Source: Chloroflexota bacterium (lineage in GTDB: Bacteria > Chloroflexota > Limnocylindria > Limnocylindrales > CSP1-4). Taken from it: DNA of 15,583 nucleotides. Both the position numbers and the translations under genes were made by a program. The stretch spans positions 1 through 15,583 of the forward strand of contig JAJYJR010000063.1 of assembly GCA_021789355.1 (NCBI GenBank), read 5' to 3'. This document shows positions 7,072-14,419 of the stretch, piece by piece. How positions within the stretch are numbered: the stretch's first letter is position 1; the number at the start of each line of letters is the position of its first letter. Below the pieces are notes generated by a model. It made no database searches, was not told the origin of the DNA, and was given only the letters and a program-made list of their open reading frames with translations.

Positions 7072-7137
7072 TCGTCCTCCTCTCGGGATGTCGGCGAGGA
7101 TTATCGCACGCGATCGACCGACCCTGGCCCGGCCGCG

Positions 7138-7560
7138 TCAGCTGGCGCCGGTTCCCCGCTCCATGCGCCGATAGACCTCGATCATCCATTCGGCGATCCG
7201 CTCGCCGGCGGCGTCAAGCCCCTGCAGCACCTGGCCCTCGAACTGCACGGACACCTGTGCGTGCCCGCTGTGCGCCTCGATCGTGACCTCGCCGGCCTGC
7301 ACGCGTCCCCAGCGGACCAGCCTCCCGGACACCCGCGGCCCCTCCTGGGGGACGTTCGCGCGGACGGTCAGGATGGCCAGCCCGGCGCCCGTCGCCAGCA
7401 GGACCTGGAAGCGGGTGTCGGGCTGATCGCCCCACACCACGTGGCAGGCCGTGTCGCTCTCGGCGCCCAGGGCGTGTGCCACGGGATCGATGAGCGCGAC
7501 CAGCCGGTCGGTGAGGTGCCGTTCCCCTTCAGGCGTCGCCCGCCAATCGTCCAGACGCAT
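7138..7560 (-). CDS. Small protein of unknown function (140 aa)
   Basis: Not recognised. From the ATG at 7560 the product is 140 residues. A helical N-terminus (MRLDDWRATPEGERHLTDRL) is followed by several beta-like strands with alternating hydrophobics (ACHVVWGD, FQVLLATGAGLAILTVRANV, EVTIEAHSGHAQVSVQFEG) and a C-terminal helix (AAGERIAEWMIEVYRRMERG). This reads as a compact alpha/beta cytoplasmic protein without signal peptide. The frame is open 17 codons further upstream, but that part is Arg/Ala/His-rich and looks non-coding. The ribosome-binding site is weak. The following gene on the same strand is 66 nt away. It is divergent from the HtrA-like protease gene. Confidence 0.65.
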   Translation of the reverse strand: MRLDDWRATPEGERHLTDRLVALIDPVAHALGAESDTACHVVWGDQPDTRFQVLLATGAGLAILTVRANVPQEGPRVSGRLVRWGRVQAGEVTIEAHSGHAQVSVQFEGQVLQGLDAAGERIAEWMIEVYRRMERGTGAS

Positions 7561-7770
7561 GCGGACATGGTGCCACGCACGCGCAGCGCCGTGTTTGCGA
7601 GCGGCGTGCAAGCCGGAACAGGTCGCGTGCCTTCGCCTCGTGCCGGGTCCCGCGGTACCGTGCGGTTGCCGGGGAGACTGGCCCCGACCTCAGCCGCGGG
7701 CGTGCGGCATGCGAGACCGAGGGTCCAAATGGCGATGCTGGTCGCGAGGGAGGACCAGGGGCAGCCGCGG

Positions 7771-9015
7771 ATGGTCACACCGAAGGACCGCGCCGTCTTG
7801 TGGCGCGGTGTGGCACGCGGTCGGAGATCGATGCTCGGCGTCCTCCTCATCGTGGGCGGCCTGGTCGCGGGATGTGGCGCCGCCACGGTCCCCTCCCCGG
7901 CCGCCTCCGGCGCGCCGGGTGGCACAGGCGCCCCGGGCAACCTCCCGGCCGCCTCGCCCACCGTCGGTGGCGCAGCGTCTCCCGCGGCGGCAGCCTCGCA
8001 GCCCGCGGGCGCGACCGCCGCCCCGGCCCCTGGACAGCCGTCGGCCAGCGACGGGCAGGGGCTGACCGGCTCGACCGTCCCCGCGGAGGCGTCGACCACC
8101 GCCGCCGGCAGCGCGGCGGAAGCCACGGCGCTGCAGTCGCAGTTCGTCGACGTGATCCACCGGGTCAACCCATCGGTTGTCCTGATCGAGACCAGCAGCG
8201 GGCTGGGGTCGGGGATCGTGTTCGACTCGCGCGGCGACATCGTGACGAATGCGCACGTGGCGGGCAACTCGACGTCGTTCACGGTCACACTGGCGACCGG
8301 TCGCACCGTCAAGGGAACGCTGGTGGGCGAGTTCGTGCCCAACGACATCGCCGTGATCCACGTCTCCGCCGCTGGTCTGCAGCCCGCCACGTTCGGTGAC
8401 TCGTCGAGCCTCGCCGTCGGCGACATCGTGCTGGCGATGGGCAACCCGCTGGGGCTGCAGAGCAGCGTGACCGAAGGGATCGTGAGCGCGCTCGGGCGGA
8501 CGGTGTCCGAGCCGAACGGGGCCGCCCTCCCGGACGTCATCCAGACCAGCGCCGCGATCAACCCGGGTAACAGCGGTGGCGCGCTCGTCGACCTCAACGG
8601 GAACGTCGTCGGCATTCCGACCCTTGCCGCCTCCGATCCGCAGATGGGGGGCGCGGCCGCCGGCATCGGCTTCGCGATCCCGGGCAACATCGCCCGGGAC
8701 CTGGCCAGCCAGATCATCCAGTACGGCAAGGTGATCGACTCGCACCGCGCGTTCCTCGGCATCGAGAGCGCCGACCTGTCCGCTGGAGGAGGCGCGCTGG
8801 TCTACTCCACCGTGGCCGGAGGTCCGGCCGCGAAGGCCGGCCTGAGGGCAGGCGACATCATCACGGCGGTGGACGGGCAACCCACGCTGTCCGCGGGCGC
8901 GCTCGCCGCGGCGCTCGCGGCGCTCAAGCCGGGGCAGACCGTCCCCATCAACGTCACGCACCAGGACGGAAGCCAGTCGACGGTGCGGGTGACGCTGGGC
9001 CAACTCCCCGGGTGA
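7771..9015 (+). CDS. Lipoprotein HtrA/DegP-type trypsin-like serine protease with PDZ domain
   Basis: A 414-residue surface protease. Residues 1-35 form a lipoprotein signal: basic residues RRGS-like before LGVLLIVGGLVAGC, with the lipobox cysteine at 35. Residues 36-115 are a Pro/Ala/Gly/Ser-rich tether. The protease domain (about 122-310) has the HtrA triad: His162 in TNAHV, Asp192 in PNDIAV and Ser268 in PGNSGG. A PDZ domain covers about 325-412 (FLGIESADL, AGLRAGDIITAVDGQP). It would act outside the membrane on misfolded or regulatory substrates. The same frame is open far upstream to 6205, but that part is low-complexity and is rejected. The ATG at 7771 has AGGGG 9 nt upstream; the ATG at 7729 (GAGGG 5 nt upstream) is an alternative that adds 14 residues. 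Confidence 0.93.
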   Translation: MVTPKDRAVLWRGVARGRRSMLGVLLIVGGLVAGCGAATVPSPAASGAPGGTGAPGNLPAASPTVGGAASPAAAASQPAGATAAPAPGQPSASDGQGLTGSTVPAEASTTAAGSAAEATALQSQFVDVIHRVNPSVVLIETSSGLGSGIVFDSRGDIVTNAHVAGNSTSFTVTLATGRTVKGTLVGEFVPNDIAVIHVSAAGLQPATFGDSSSLAVGDIVLAMGNPLGLQSSVTEGIVSALGRTVSEPNGAALPDVIQTSAAINPGNSGGALVDLNGNVVGIPTLAASDPQMGGAAAGIGFAIPGNIARDLASQIIQYGKVIDSHRAFLGIESADLSAGGGALVYSTVAGGPAAKAGLRAGDIITAVDGQPTLSAGALAAALAALKPGQTVPINVTHQDGSQSTVRVTLGQLPG

Positions 9016-9188
9016 GGGCAGAGCCGGGAGGTGTCGATGTCCTGGTCGGCATGGTCCAGGCGGCGAGGACGCGCCGCCCACGAGCTGGGCACCATGTGCT
9101 GAAAAGAGCCACCGGCTCCACGGGAGTCGAGGTGCCGCGACTCAGGGCGCGGGTCCGGACCATCGGCAGCCCAGGCGCGCACCGGCGA
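9016..9188. other. Short convergent intergenic gap
   Basis: This lies between the convergent protease and regulator genes. I see no gene and no clear terminator; an imperfect GC stem can form just after the protease stop (CTCCCCGG with CCGGGAG). Confidence 0.4.
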
Positions 9189-10238
9189 TCACCCATCGGT
9201 GAGCCGTTCCGCTGCGGTTTCGTCGGACGTGGCTTCGGGTGCGAGACGCGAGATCCCTATCCGAGCCCGTCGCAACGCGAGAATGGCTCCCAACCGCGCG
9301 TGCCCCTCGGCATCCACCGGCACCCAGTCGTTGAACCACAGGCCGTCGGGTTCGCTCGCCACGCTCACGAGCGAGCGGAACTCGATGTCGCCGACACCGG
9401 GCTCGCGCCAGACGAGGCGGTAGGCCCAGCGCACCTTGGCGGGCTGCGGCGGGGTGGATTCCCAGGCGGCCACGAGCTGCGGGATGGCCCCCGGATCGTT
9501 GGCCACGTACGCCTCGAGCACCTCGGCAAAGAAGGCCCCCGGGTCCTCGAGGGCGATCGGCTCGCGCGGGCGGCCCTTGAAGATGCCGGCGAGCACGGTC
9601 AGGCACTCGCTCCAGTTCGCCACCCGCGCCGCGAAGTGGCGCTCGGCGGCCACCGCGAGCAGGTTCACCTGGGGCCGCGATCGGCGGGCCAGCTCGGCCG
9701 CGAAGTCGACCCCCCAGAGCGCCTGGGCCGCCTGGTTGGCGGCTACCACGCCTGCGATGTCGTCGGTCACGAACTCGGGCCAGGGGACGCGCTCCACCTC
9801 GGCGCGCAGCTCGGCGAGCGTGTAGTAGTAGCCCGGATAGGCGGCGGCCGGGAAGAGGGTCTCGGGGGCGGCGTACCCCGCCGCGGCGAGGATCGCGCGA
9901 CCCTGCGTCGCGGAGAGCTGCAGCGCGTGCACCAGGCGCTCCAAGGTTGGACGGGCGGGGGTGCGTCCGCCCGCCTCGTACTTGCGGACCGTCTCAGGGG
10001 AGATCCCCACCCGGTCGGCCAGGGCGACCTGGCTCAGGCCCAGGTGCAGCCGCTCCGAGCGCAACAGCATCCGCCAGTCCACCGGGTCAGGCGCGGGCGT
10101 CTCGCGGCGCTCAGGGGCGGCTGCCGAGCCGGACGGCCAGGACCCCGAGGGCGCGTCGGCGGGAGCGGTCCGTGCCGCGGGCACTCGGTCGCGTGCCCCT
10201 CCCGCCGGACGCCGGATCGCTGGGCCGCGCCTGGACAC
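9189..10238 (-). CDS. XRE-family regulator with MmyB-like ligand-binding domain
   Basis: A 349-residue regulator. After a ~55-residue Pro/Ala-rich N-terminal extension, an XRE helix-turn-helix spans about 57-112 (LLRSERLHLGLSQVALADRV, GISPETVRKYEAGGRTP). It is followed by the ~190-residue MmyB-like domain, with typical features such as NQAAQALWGVDF, NLLAVAAERHFAARVANW and the late FRSLVSVASEPDGLWFNDW region. Such proteins are usually local transcription regulators that bind a small, possibly lipid-like, ligand. The GTG at 10238 is chosen for its strong GGAGAGGAGGGG upstream; the ATG at 10070 would start directly at the HTH and is an alternative. A promoter and paired TACCGGTA sites upstream suggest autoregulation. 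An MFS transporter gene is next upstream on the same strand. Confidence 0.9.
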   Translation of the reverse strand: MSRRGPAIRRPAGGARDRVPAARTAPADAPSGSWPSGSAAAPERRETPAPDPVDWRMLLRSERLHLGLSQVALADRVGISPETVRKYEAGGRTPARPTLERLVHALQLSATQGRAILAAAGYAAPETLFPAAAYPGYYYTLAELRAEVERVPWPEFVTDDIAGVVAANQAAQALWGVDFAAELARRSRPQVNLLAVAAERHFAARVANWSECLTVLAGIFKGRPREPIALEDPGAFFAEVLEAYVANDPGAIPQLVAAWESTPPQPAKVRWAYRLVWREPGVGDIEFRSLVSVASEPDGLWFNDWVPVDAEGHARLGAILALRRARIGISRLAPEATSDETAAERLTDG

Positions 10239-10315
10239 CGCGCACCCCTCCTCTCCACGCCGGTGCCCCGCCCTGCACCGCCGCGGACCTCCCACCAGAT
10301 CGTGTGCCTGTTCGG

Positions 10316-10345
10316 ACCCTATCGGGCGGGGATCGCGGTCGTCAA
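10316..10345 (-). promoter_or_regulatory. Promoter of the XRE regulator gene
   Basis: On the minus strand TTGACG (10345-10340) and TAGGGT (10321-10316) are 18 bp apart. Transcription would start near 10309, giving a leader of about 70 nt. The -35 is close to consensus. Confidence 0.5.
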
Positions 10346-10351
10346 CAGAAG

Positions 10352-10374
10352 TACCGGTACATCTGGTACCGGTA
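10352..10374. promoter_or_regulatory. Operator-like pair of TACCGGTA palindromes
   Basis: The arms TACCGGTAC and GTACCGGTA are separated by ATCTG (perfect 9-bp inverted repeat). Each arm also contains the 8-bp palindrome TACCGGTA; their centres are 15 bp apart. The pair ends 6 bp upstream of the -35 of the XRE gene, so it is a good candidate binding site for that regulator. Confidence 0.6.
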
Positions 10375-10497
10375 TTCCACGGAGCGGAACACGGGGGACC
10401 ACAGCACACGTTGCGCGCCTGCGCCATCCTCCTGAAGGCACCCGCGTGCCTACGCCCGATGTCGCCGCCTGTTCGGCGATGCGTCCTGCGCGGCGGT

Positions 10498-11862
10498 TCA
10501 GGCGGACTCGATCAGCGGTGCCACACTCGCCACCGGCTCGAGCTCCCGGCGCCGCTCGACCACCCGCGTCAGGAGCAGGGCCCCGACCAGGAAGTCGAGG
10601 GCCCCGGCGGCGAAGGCGAGGCGCGGGCCGGCCCCGGTGCCCAGGAGGGCGTTGCCCAGATCGACCAACCCCAACCCGACCGCCGCGGCGAGGGCCGAGG
10701 CCCCCGCGGTCACCACGTTGCTGATCCCCATGTAGCGGCCCGACTGCCCCTTGGGCACGAGGTCGGCGAGGAGCGCCCAGTCGACCGCCAGAAAGGCCCC
10801 GGTCCCGAGCCCGACCGGCACGATGGCGGCCAGGGCGAGGTGCACCGATGGCGCGAGGGCCACGAGGAGCATGCCGAAAATGCCGAACCCGGAGGCGGCG
10901 GTGATGGTGCGCTTGCGCCCGAGCCGCTGCGAGAGCCGCCCCGCCGGCAGGGCCACCAGGGCGCCGCAGACCACCACGATGGCGCCGGCCAGGAACGTGT
11001 CGCCGAGGGCGGCCGCCTGATCGAGGGCGAAGGCGTCCTGCATGTAGAAGAAGCCGACCGCGCTCACCGTCACCCCGCCCATCAGCAGGAACAGGCGCGA
11101 GGCGAGGAGCCACACGTAGCTGCGCTCGGCCAGGATGTCGGTGGCCCAGGCGCCCCGGGCGATGGACAGCCAGCTGCGGCCGTCGCGGGCAGGAGCGGCC
11201 TCGCCCTCCCGCACCCGCAGCACGGTGAGCGCCATCGCCGCCAGTTCGACCGCCATGATGGGGAACACGACATCGCGCGGGTTGCCCAGGCCGTTGGCCA
11301 CCGCCACGAGCATCGGTCCCGCGCCCTGGCCGAGCAGGATCATGAGCCCCATCAGCCCGCCCGCGATCCCCACCTGGGCGGCCGGCACGAGATCGGGGAC
11401 GTAGGCCTGGAAGGGGCCCTGCGCGAGGTTCGAGCTGAACTGCAGCAGGACGTAGGCGACGAACACGCCGATCCAGGCGTGGGCGAGGTACAACCCGAGC
11501 AGGAAGCCGACGTCGAGCAGGGTGCCGGCGAGGATGAACGGCTTGCGCCGCCCGAGGCGCGTCGCGACCTGGTCGCTGATCGCGGCGGTGGTGGGCTGCA
11601 CCAGGATCGCGACCAGCAGCCCGACGTTCACGATGAGCGCCTCGGCCACCCCCTTGCCCGGGGCGAACGACCCGACGATCGGCGCCGGATGCGCACAGGT
11701 GGCGTCGCCGCCGCACACGAACTGCACCATGAGGAGCGGCAGCAGGCTGATCCCGAGCGCACCCCACAGCAGGTTGATCGCCAGCCAGTAGGCGCTGAGG
11801 TCGAACAGCTCGCGCGGGGAGAGGGCGCCGGGCTCCAGGCGCGCGGATGACGGGTTCTGCAT
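10498..11862 (-). CDS. MFS transporter, GPH/SUC-like
   Basis: A 454-residue polytopic membrane protein with about 12 hydrophobic segments. The loop SDQVATRLGRRKPFILAG matches the MFS loop 2-3 signature (G-x-x-x-D-R-x-G-R-R-x form). LAQGPFQAYVPDLVPAAQVG resembles the helix 4-5 region of sugar (SUC/GPH-type) symporters. The second half repeats the loop motif (GRLSQRLGRKRTI). Substrate cannot be told; a sugar or glycoside would fit the subgroup. The frame is open to 12003, but the ATG at 11862 best matches the usual N-terminus (ELFDLSAYWLAINLLWG follows). No Shine-Dalgarno is present; a -10-like GATAAT lies 9 nt upstream, so the message may be leaderless. It ends 260 nt before the start of the XRE gene. 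Confidence 0.9.
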   Translation of the reverse strand: MQNPSSARLEPGALSPRELFDLSAYWLAINLLWGALGISLLPLLMVQFVCGGDATCAHPAPIVGSFAPGKGVAEALIVNVGLLVAILVQPTTAAISDQVATRLGRRKPFILAGTLLDVGFLLGLYLAHAWIGVFVAYVLLQFSSNLAQGPFQAYVPDLVPAAQVGIAGGLMGLMILLGQGAGPMLVAVANGLGNPRDVVFPIMAVELAAMALTVLRVREGEAAPARDGRSWLSIARGAWATDILAERSYVWLLASRLFLLMGGVTVSAVGFFYMQDAFALDQAAALGDTFLAGAIVVVCGALVALPAGRLSQRLGRKRTITAASGFGIFGMLLVALAPSVHLALAAIVPVGLGTGAFLAVDWALLADLVPKGQSGRYMGISNVVTAGASALAAAVGLGLVDLGNALLGTGAGPRLAFAAGALDFLVGALLLTRVVERRRELEPVASVAPLIESA

Positions 11863-11871
11863 CGAGCGTTG

Positions 11872-11877
11872 ATTATC
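11872..11877 (-). promoter_or_regulatory. Candidate -10 for a leaderless MFS transcript
   Basis: GATAAT on the minus strand ends 9 nt before the ATG at 11862, which would put the transcription start 2-3 nt before the initiation codon. There is no convincing -35 and no Shine-Dalgarno. Confidence 0.3.
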
Positions 11878-12161
11878 GCGTCCAGCAGGCGTCGTGCCCG
11901 TGTCCATGTGTCCGCACGCGTCGGCGCGGCGACCCGCTTGGTGGCAGAAACCAGGAACCGATCGTGCCACTCCTCGGCCAGCCACGGCCGTGTCGGTTGC
12001 CACCGGCGGGTTGACGGACTTCCGAGCAGCGGTGCGGTGCTCCCTGGCCTCACCGCCTCTGGAAAGATTCGCCCGGCCATCGGTGCTCCGGTTTCGGAGC
12101 GGCCCGGTTCGTTGGGCCGGGCCACTCTGCTCCTCCGACTCTTCGGTACCAGGGTCCTGAG
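11878..12161. other. Intergenic DNA between the MFS gene and the insertion element
   Basis: No supported gene. Short frames on both strands give Arg/Pro-rich translations without motifs. The insertion element starts at its right end, next to a GC alternating tract. Confidence 0.5.
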
Positions 12162-12196
12162 GCGCGCGCCGGGGTAACGCGTCTGGTGGGGGTTTC
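12162..12196 (+). repeat. Left terminal inverted repeat (with possible target duplication)
   Basis: Thirty-five bases identical, in inverted orientation, to 14234-14268. The inner 27 (12170-12196), beginning CGGGGTAACGCGTCTGG and ending GGGTTTC, are the minimal repeat. The outer eight, GCGCGCGC, are self-palindromic and occur on both flanks, so they can equally be an 8-bp target-site duplication. Confidence 0.93.
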
Positions 12197-12207
12197 GTAG
12201 GACCTCC

Positions 12208-12226
12208 GTGTCGTTGTAGCTGACAC
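12208..12226. promoter_or_regulatory. Short inverted repeat upstream of the transposase
   Basis: GTGTC and GACAC arms (12208-12212 and 12222-12226) flank nine bases, 25 bp before the transposase ATG and just inside the left terminal repeat. It may be a regulatory or subterminal transposase site. A loosely similar sequence (GACCGGTGTCCGTTGT, minus strand, around 14195-14212) is near the other end. Confidence 0.25.
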
Positions 12227-12251
12227 AGCGAGGCTGGACGATGCGGCCACG

Positions 12252-13709
12252 ATGCCGCGCCAGATGCTCCCGATCACCCGCCCGCCGTGCCCCTTCGGCC
12301 ACAAGGGCGACGTGTGGCTGGACGGCTTCTACGCGAAGGGCACCGACTTCGAGCGACCCCGCTTCTTCTGCCAGCCCAAGCGGGATCCGGCTACCGGCGT
12401 CCGCCCGCTGCTCCACGCTGACGGGCGCAAGGCACACAAGTTCATCGAGCCGCTCGCCCGACGACACCCGACCATGGCGAACCCCCGCGCCGGTGGCCGC
12501 CGCTGCGAGACGTGCGAGCACGTGCTGGACCGACACGAGGGGCCGCAGACCCCGCGCGGGCACGTGTTCTCGATCCACGAGGCGGCCCGCCTCCTGGTCG
12601 AGGTCGGCAAGGGGACGAGCTACCGCTGGTCGAGCCGGACCACACGCCGCGACGCCAACCGCCTCTCGCGCACCCTCTTCGGGCGGCTGACGCCGAGCCA
12701 GCACGGCCAGCTCGCGCATGACTACCTCGCCACATTCGCGCCCGTGGTGCTCGACGCGTTCGGTCCGCCGGACCGCTGGCCCGACGCCATCGTGCTCGAC
12801 TCCAAGCCGATCCCCTTCACGCTCACGACCCGCCACGCGAACGGGACGATCACGAGCCAGCAGGCGGCCTACCACCTGCTCGGGATCCGCGGCTACCCGT
12901 CGGGTCGCGGCTCGGGCCGGCCCTGGCGGATCTTCGTCGCCGGCGGCGCGGACGGCGTCGAGTGGGAGAAGGCGCTGCGGACCCTGCCCGGCACGCCGTC
13001 CTGGGTCGTATGCGACGACGACAAGGGCATCAAGGCGGCGGTCAGGAACGTGTGGCCGAACGCGGTGATCCACACCTGCGAGGGCCACCTGCGCCGCCTG
13101 CTGCTCGACCGGCTCGTCGCCGACGGCCAGCCGCCGTCGGGCGACTTCGCCTACCGCGCCGGTGGGGCACTCGCGGATCCCGGCAGGTGGGCGGCGTTCG
13201 TGGCCGACGCGAACGCGGCCGGCCTCGCGCACACTTGCCACTGGCTCGCCGGCAAGGACCGCCTGATGCGCCGCCAGTTCGCGGACCGCCAGCCGGACCG
13301 GCCCTACTCGAACGGCGCGGTTGAGACCGTGTTCGATGCCATCACCAAGCGGCTCTGGACGCGCCGGTTCGTCTTCCGCAACCGGGCGCGGCTCGAACTC
13401 GCGCTCCGGCTGATGCTCCTCGACCTCGAAGGCAGCGCCGACGAGCTGCGCTACCGCGAGGCGATCCGCAAGGCGCTGCTCGCGTGCGGCGGCCAGCCGC
13501 CGAAGGCACGCCGCTCACTCGACGATCGGGGCGGCTCCTCGATCCACGCCGAGGTCCGTGCCGTTATCGCACGGACGGCAGCGAAGCGGGCGCAGAACGC
13601 CCGGCACGCACTGGCGTCCTACAACCGCAAGAAGGCCTTGCGGATCAGCCGGACGAGGCCCCGCTCACCCCGCCGTCTGCGGGCTTCCGGCGGCGGGTCG
13701 GGTCCCTGA
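12252..13709 (+). CDS. DDE transposase, IS256/Mutator superfamily-like
   Basis: A 485-residue transposase. Two Cys/His clusters at the N-terminus (C13..H17..C40; C85-x2-C88..H90..H95) look like zinc-binding DNA-contact elements. A helical region (about 105-140, FSIHEAARLLVEVGKGTSYR) may be an HTH. The RNase H-like core shows Asp183 (AIVLDSK), Asp255-257 (VVCDDDKGI) followed by C276-x2-H279 (HTCEGHLRR), and Glu358 in YSNGAVETVFDAITKRL. The D-...-C-x2-H pattern and the N-x3-E helix are typical of IS256/Mutator transposases; the zinc-finger front end is less so, and the exact IS family should be treated as open. It catalyses cut-and-paste or copy-out movement of the element. The frame is intact. 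The ATG at 12252 has no clear Shine-Dalgarno, which is common for transposases. Confidence 0.88.
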   Translation: MPRQMLPITRPPCPFGHKGDVWLDGFYAKGTDFERPRFFCQPKRDPATGVRPLLHADGRKAHKFIEPLARRHPTMANPRAGGRRCETCEHVLDRHEGPQTPRGHVFSIHEAARLLVEVGKGTSYRWSSRTTRRDANRLSRTLFGRLTPSQHGQLAHDYLATFAPVVLDAFGPPDRWPDAIVLDSKPIPFTLTTRHANGTITSQQAAYHLLGIRGYPSGRGSGRPWRIFVAGGADGVEWEKALRTLPGTPSWVVCDDDKGIKAAVRNVWPNAVIHTCEGHLRRLLLDRLVADGQPPSGDFAYRAGGALADPGRWAAFVADANAAGLAHTCHWLAGKDRLMRRQFADRQPDRPYSNGAVETVFDAITKRLWTRRFVFRNRARLELALRLMLLDLEGSADELRYREAIRKALLACGGQPPKARRSLDDRGGSSIHAEVRAVIARTAAKRAQNARHALASYNRKKALRISRTRPRSPRRLRASGGGSGP

Positions 13710-14108
13710 CGCCTGCCGCCGGTTCCGCGCCACCGCCGTGACCCAGATGAGAACGGCAGCGAGGGCGAGAAGGAAGGGAACCCACGGGGTCATCATGCCA
13801 AGCCACGGGTCGGGCAGCCGCGAGTAGGCGAAGGCGTTCATGTAGGTTCGACGCGCCACGGCGAAATCGCTCGTGAAGTCGCGGTCCGGCGGGACGACAG
13901 CGCGCAGGACGGTCCCATCGACCTCGACGATCTCGAGCTGATCGCGCCACTGCGAGATCTGGTCGATCTTCCGAGCCGCGTAGTCGGCGAAGACCTGGTC
14001 GTAGGCGATCCGAGGGTGATCACCGAGCGGACCGCGTGCGTTCAGCAGGCCGCCAACGACGGCGGCGATCACGAGGAACCCGACGACGAACCAACGTGCG
14101 CGCGGCAT
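13665..14108 (-). CDS. FtsH N-terminal-like membrane protein, passenger of the insertion element
   Basis: A 147-residue protein inside the element, convergent with the transposase (45-bp tail overlap). TM1 is about residues 6-24 (WFVVGFLVIAAVVGGLLNA) and TM2 about 104-127 (GMMTPWVPFLLALAAVLIWV and on). Between them is an extracytoplasmic domain of about 75 residues (IAYDQVFADYAARKIDQISQ, VEVDGTVLRAVVPPDRDF). The order short N-tail, TM1, I-x-Y-x-x-F strand-helix domain, TM2 mirrors FtsH (E. coli: VDYSTFLQEV, then INGREI). Here the protein stops after a ~20-residue basic tail, with no AAA+ or zinc-protease domain. I chose the ATG at 14108 because GAGAGGTGG lies 5 nt upstream. It could bind or modulate host FtsH; that is inference. 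A standalone FtsH-ext-like protein with another function is possible. Confidence 0.75.
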   Translation of the reverse strand: MPRARWFVVGFLVIAAVVGGLLNARGPLGDHPRIAYDQVFADYAARKIDQISQWRDQLEIVEVDGTVLRAVVPPDRDFTSDFAVARRTYMNAFAYSRLPDPWLGMMTPWVPFLLALAAVLIWVTAVARNRRQASGTRPAAGSPQTAG

Positions 14109-14151
14109 CTCGACCACCTCTCGATGGGCGGCTTGGCCCGGCCCTCCGAAC

Positions 14152-14179
14152 AACATCCTCACCGACCGCGGCTCGTCAA
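14152..14179 (-). promoter_or_regulatory. Candidate promoter of the passenger gene
   Basis: On the minus strand TTGACG (14179-14174) and GATGTT (14157-14152) are 16 bp apart, about 45 nt upstream of the ATG. A GTGCCG/CGGCAC inverted repeat (14185-14198) lies just upstream and could be an operator. Confidence 0.3.
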
Positions 14180-14233
14180 TCAACGTGCCGAACGGCACAA
14201 CGGACACCGGTCGAGGAGCTGCCTCGCGGGCGT

Positions 14234-14268
14234 GAAACCCCCACCAGACGCGTTACCCCGGCGCGCGC
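14234..14268 (-). repeat. Right terminal inverted repeat (with possible target duplication)
   Basis: Exact inverted copy of 12162-12196. The inner 27 bases (14234-14260) are the minimal repeat; the outer GCGCGCGC (14261-14268) matches the left flank. Confidence 0.93.
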
Positions 14269-14419
14269 AGTAGGCGGCGAGCACAGTGCCCGACAGGTCG
14301 GAACCTGGACACGTGTGGCCAGCGTTCGGGCGCCGTTGAAGTGCATGACCGCGAGGCCGGTCTACGTCGCGGTGGCGCTCCCCGCCTCCGGGCCGGCGCG
14401 ATGCGTGGCCCGGAGGTTG

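Larger units (their letters stand above)
12170..14260 (+). mobile_element. Complete insertion element (~2.09 kb), IS256/Mutator-like, with passenger gene
   Basis: Bounded by perfect 27-bp inverted repeats (12170-12196 and 14234-14260) and flanked by GCGCGCGC on both sides, consistent with the 8-bp duplications known for IS256/Mutator elements. It carries a rightward transposase gene and a leftward membrane-protein gene whose ends overlap by 45 bp. The identical ends and intact transposase frame suggest recent insertion and possible activity. Most IS256-type elements are about 1.3-1.5 kb with the transposase only, so the extra gene is unusual. If the GCGCGCGC is part of the repeat, the element is 12162-14268. 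Confidence 0.88.

Noticed and set aside
6205..7770. N-terminal extension of the HtrA-like protease (open frame of 936 codons)
   Set aside because: The upstream half is Pro/Arg-rich, lies opposite the two small leftward genes, and precedes a clear lipoprotein signal sequence that must be near the N-terminus.
7368..9081. Two long leftward open frames opposite the protease gene
   Set aside because: Shadows of the protease reading frame; the translations have no recognisable domains.
9012..11850. Long rightward open frames over the XRE and MFS genes
   Set aside because: Antisense to two clearly coding genes, with repetitive Arg/Gly/His-rich translations.
12241..12690. Alternative transposase start at ATG 12241, which has a better-spaced GAGG
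   Set aside because: That ATG is in a different frame from the domain-bearing transposase, and its translation shows no motif.
14269..14419. Coding sequence between the element's right end and the glycosyltransferase remnant
   Set aside because: No frame shows family features or a start signal; it may hold more unrecognisable pseudogene sequence.
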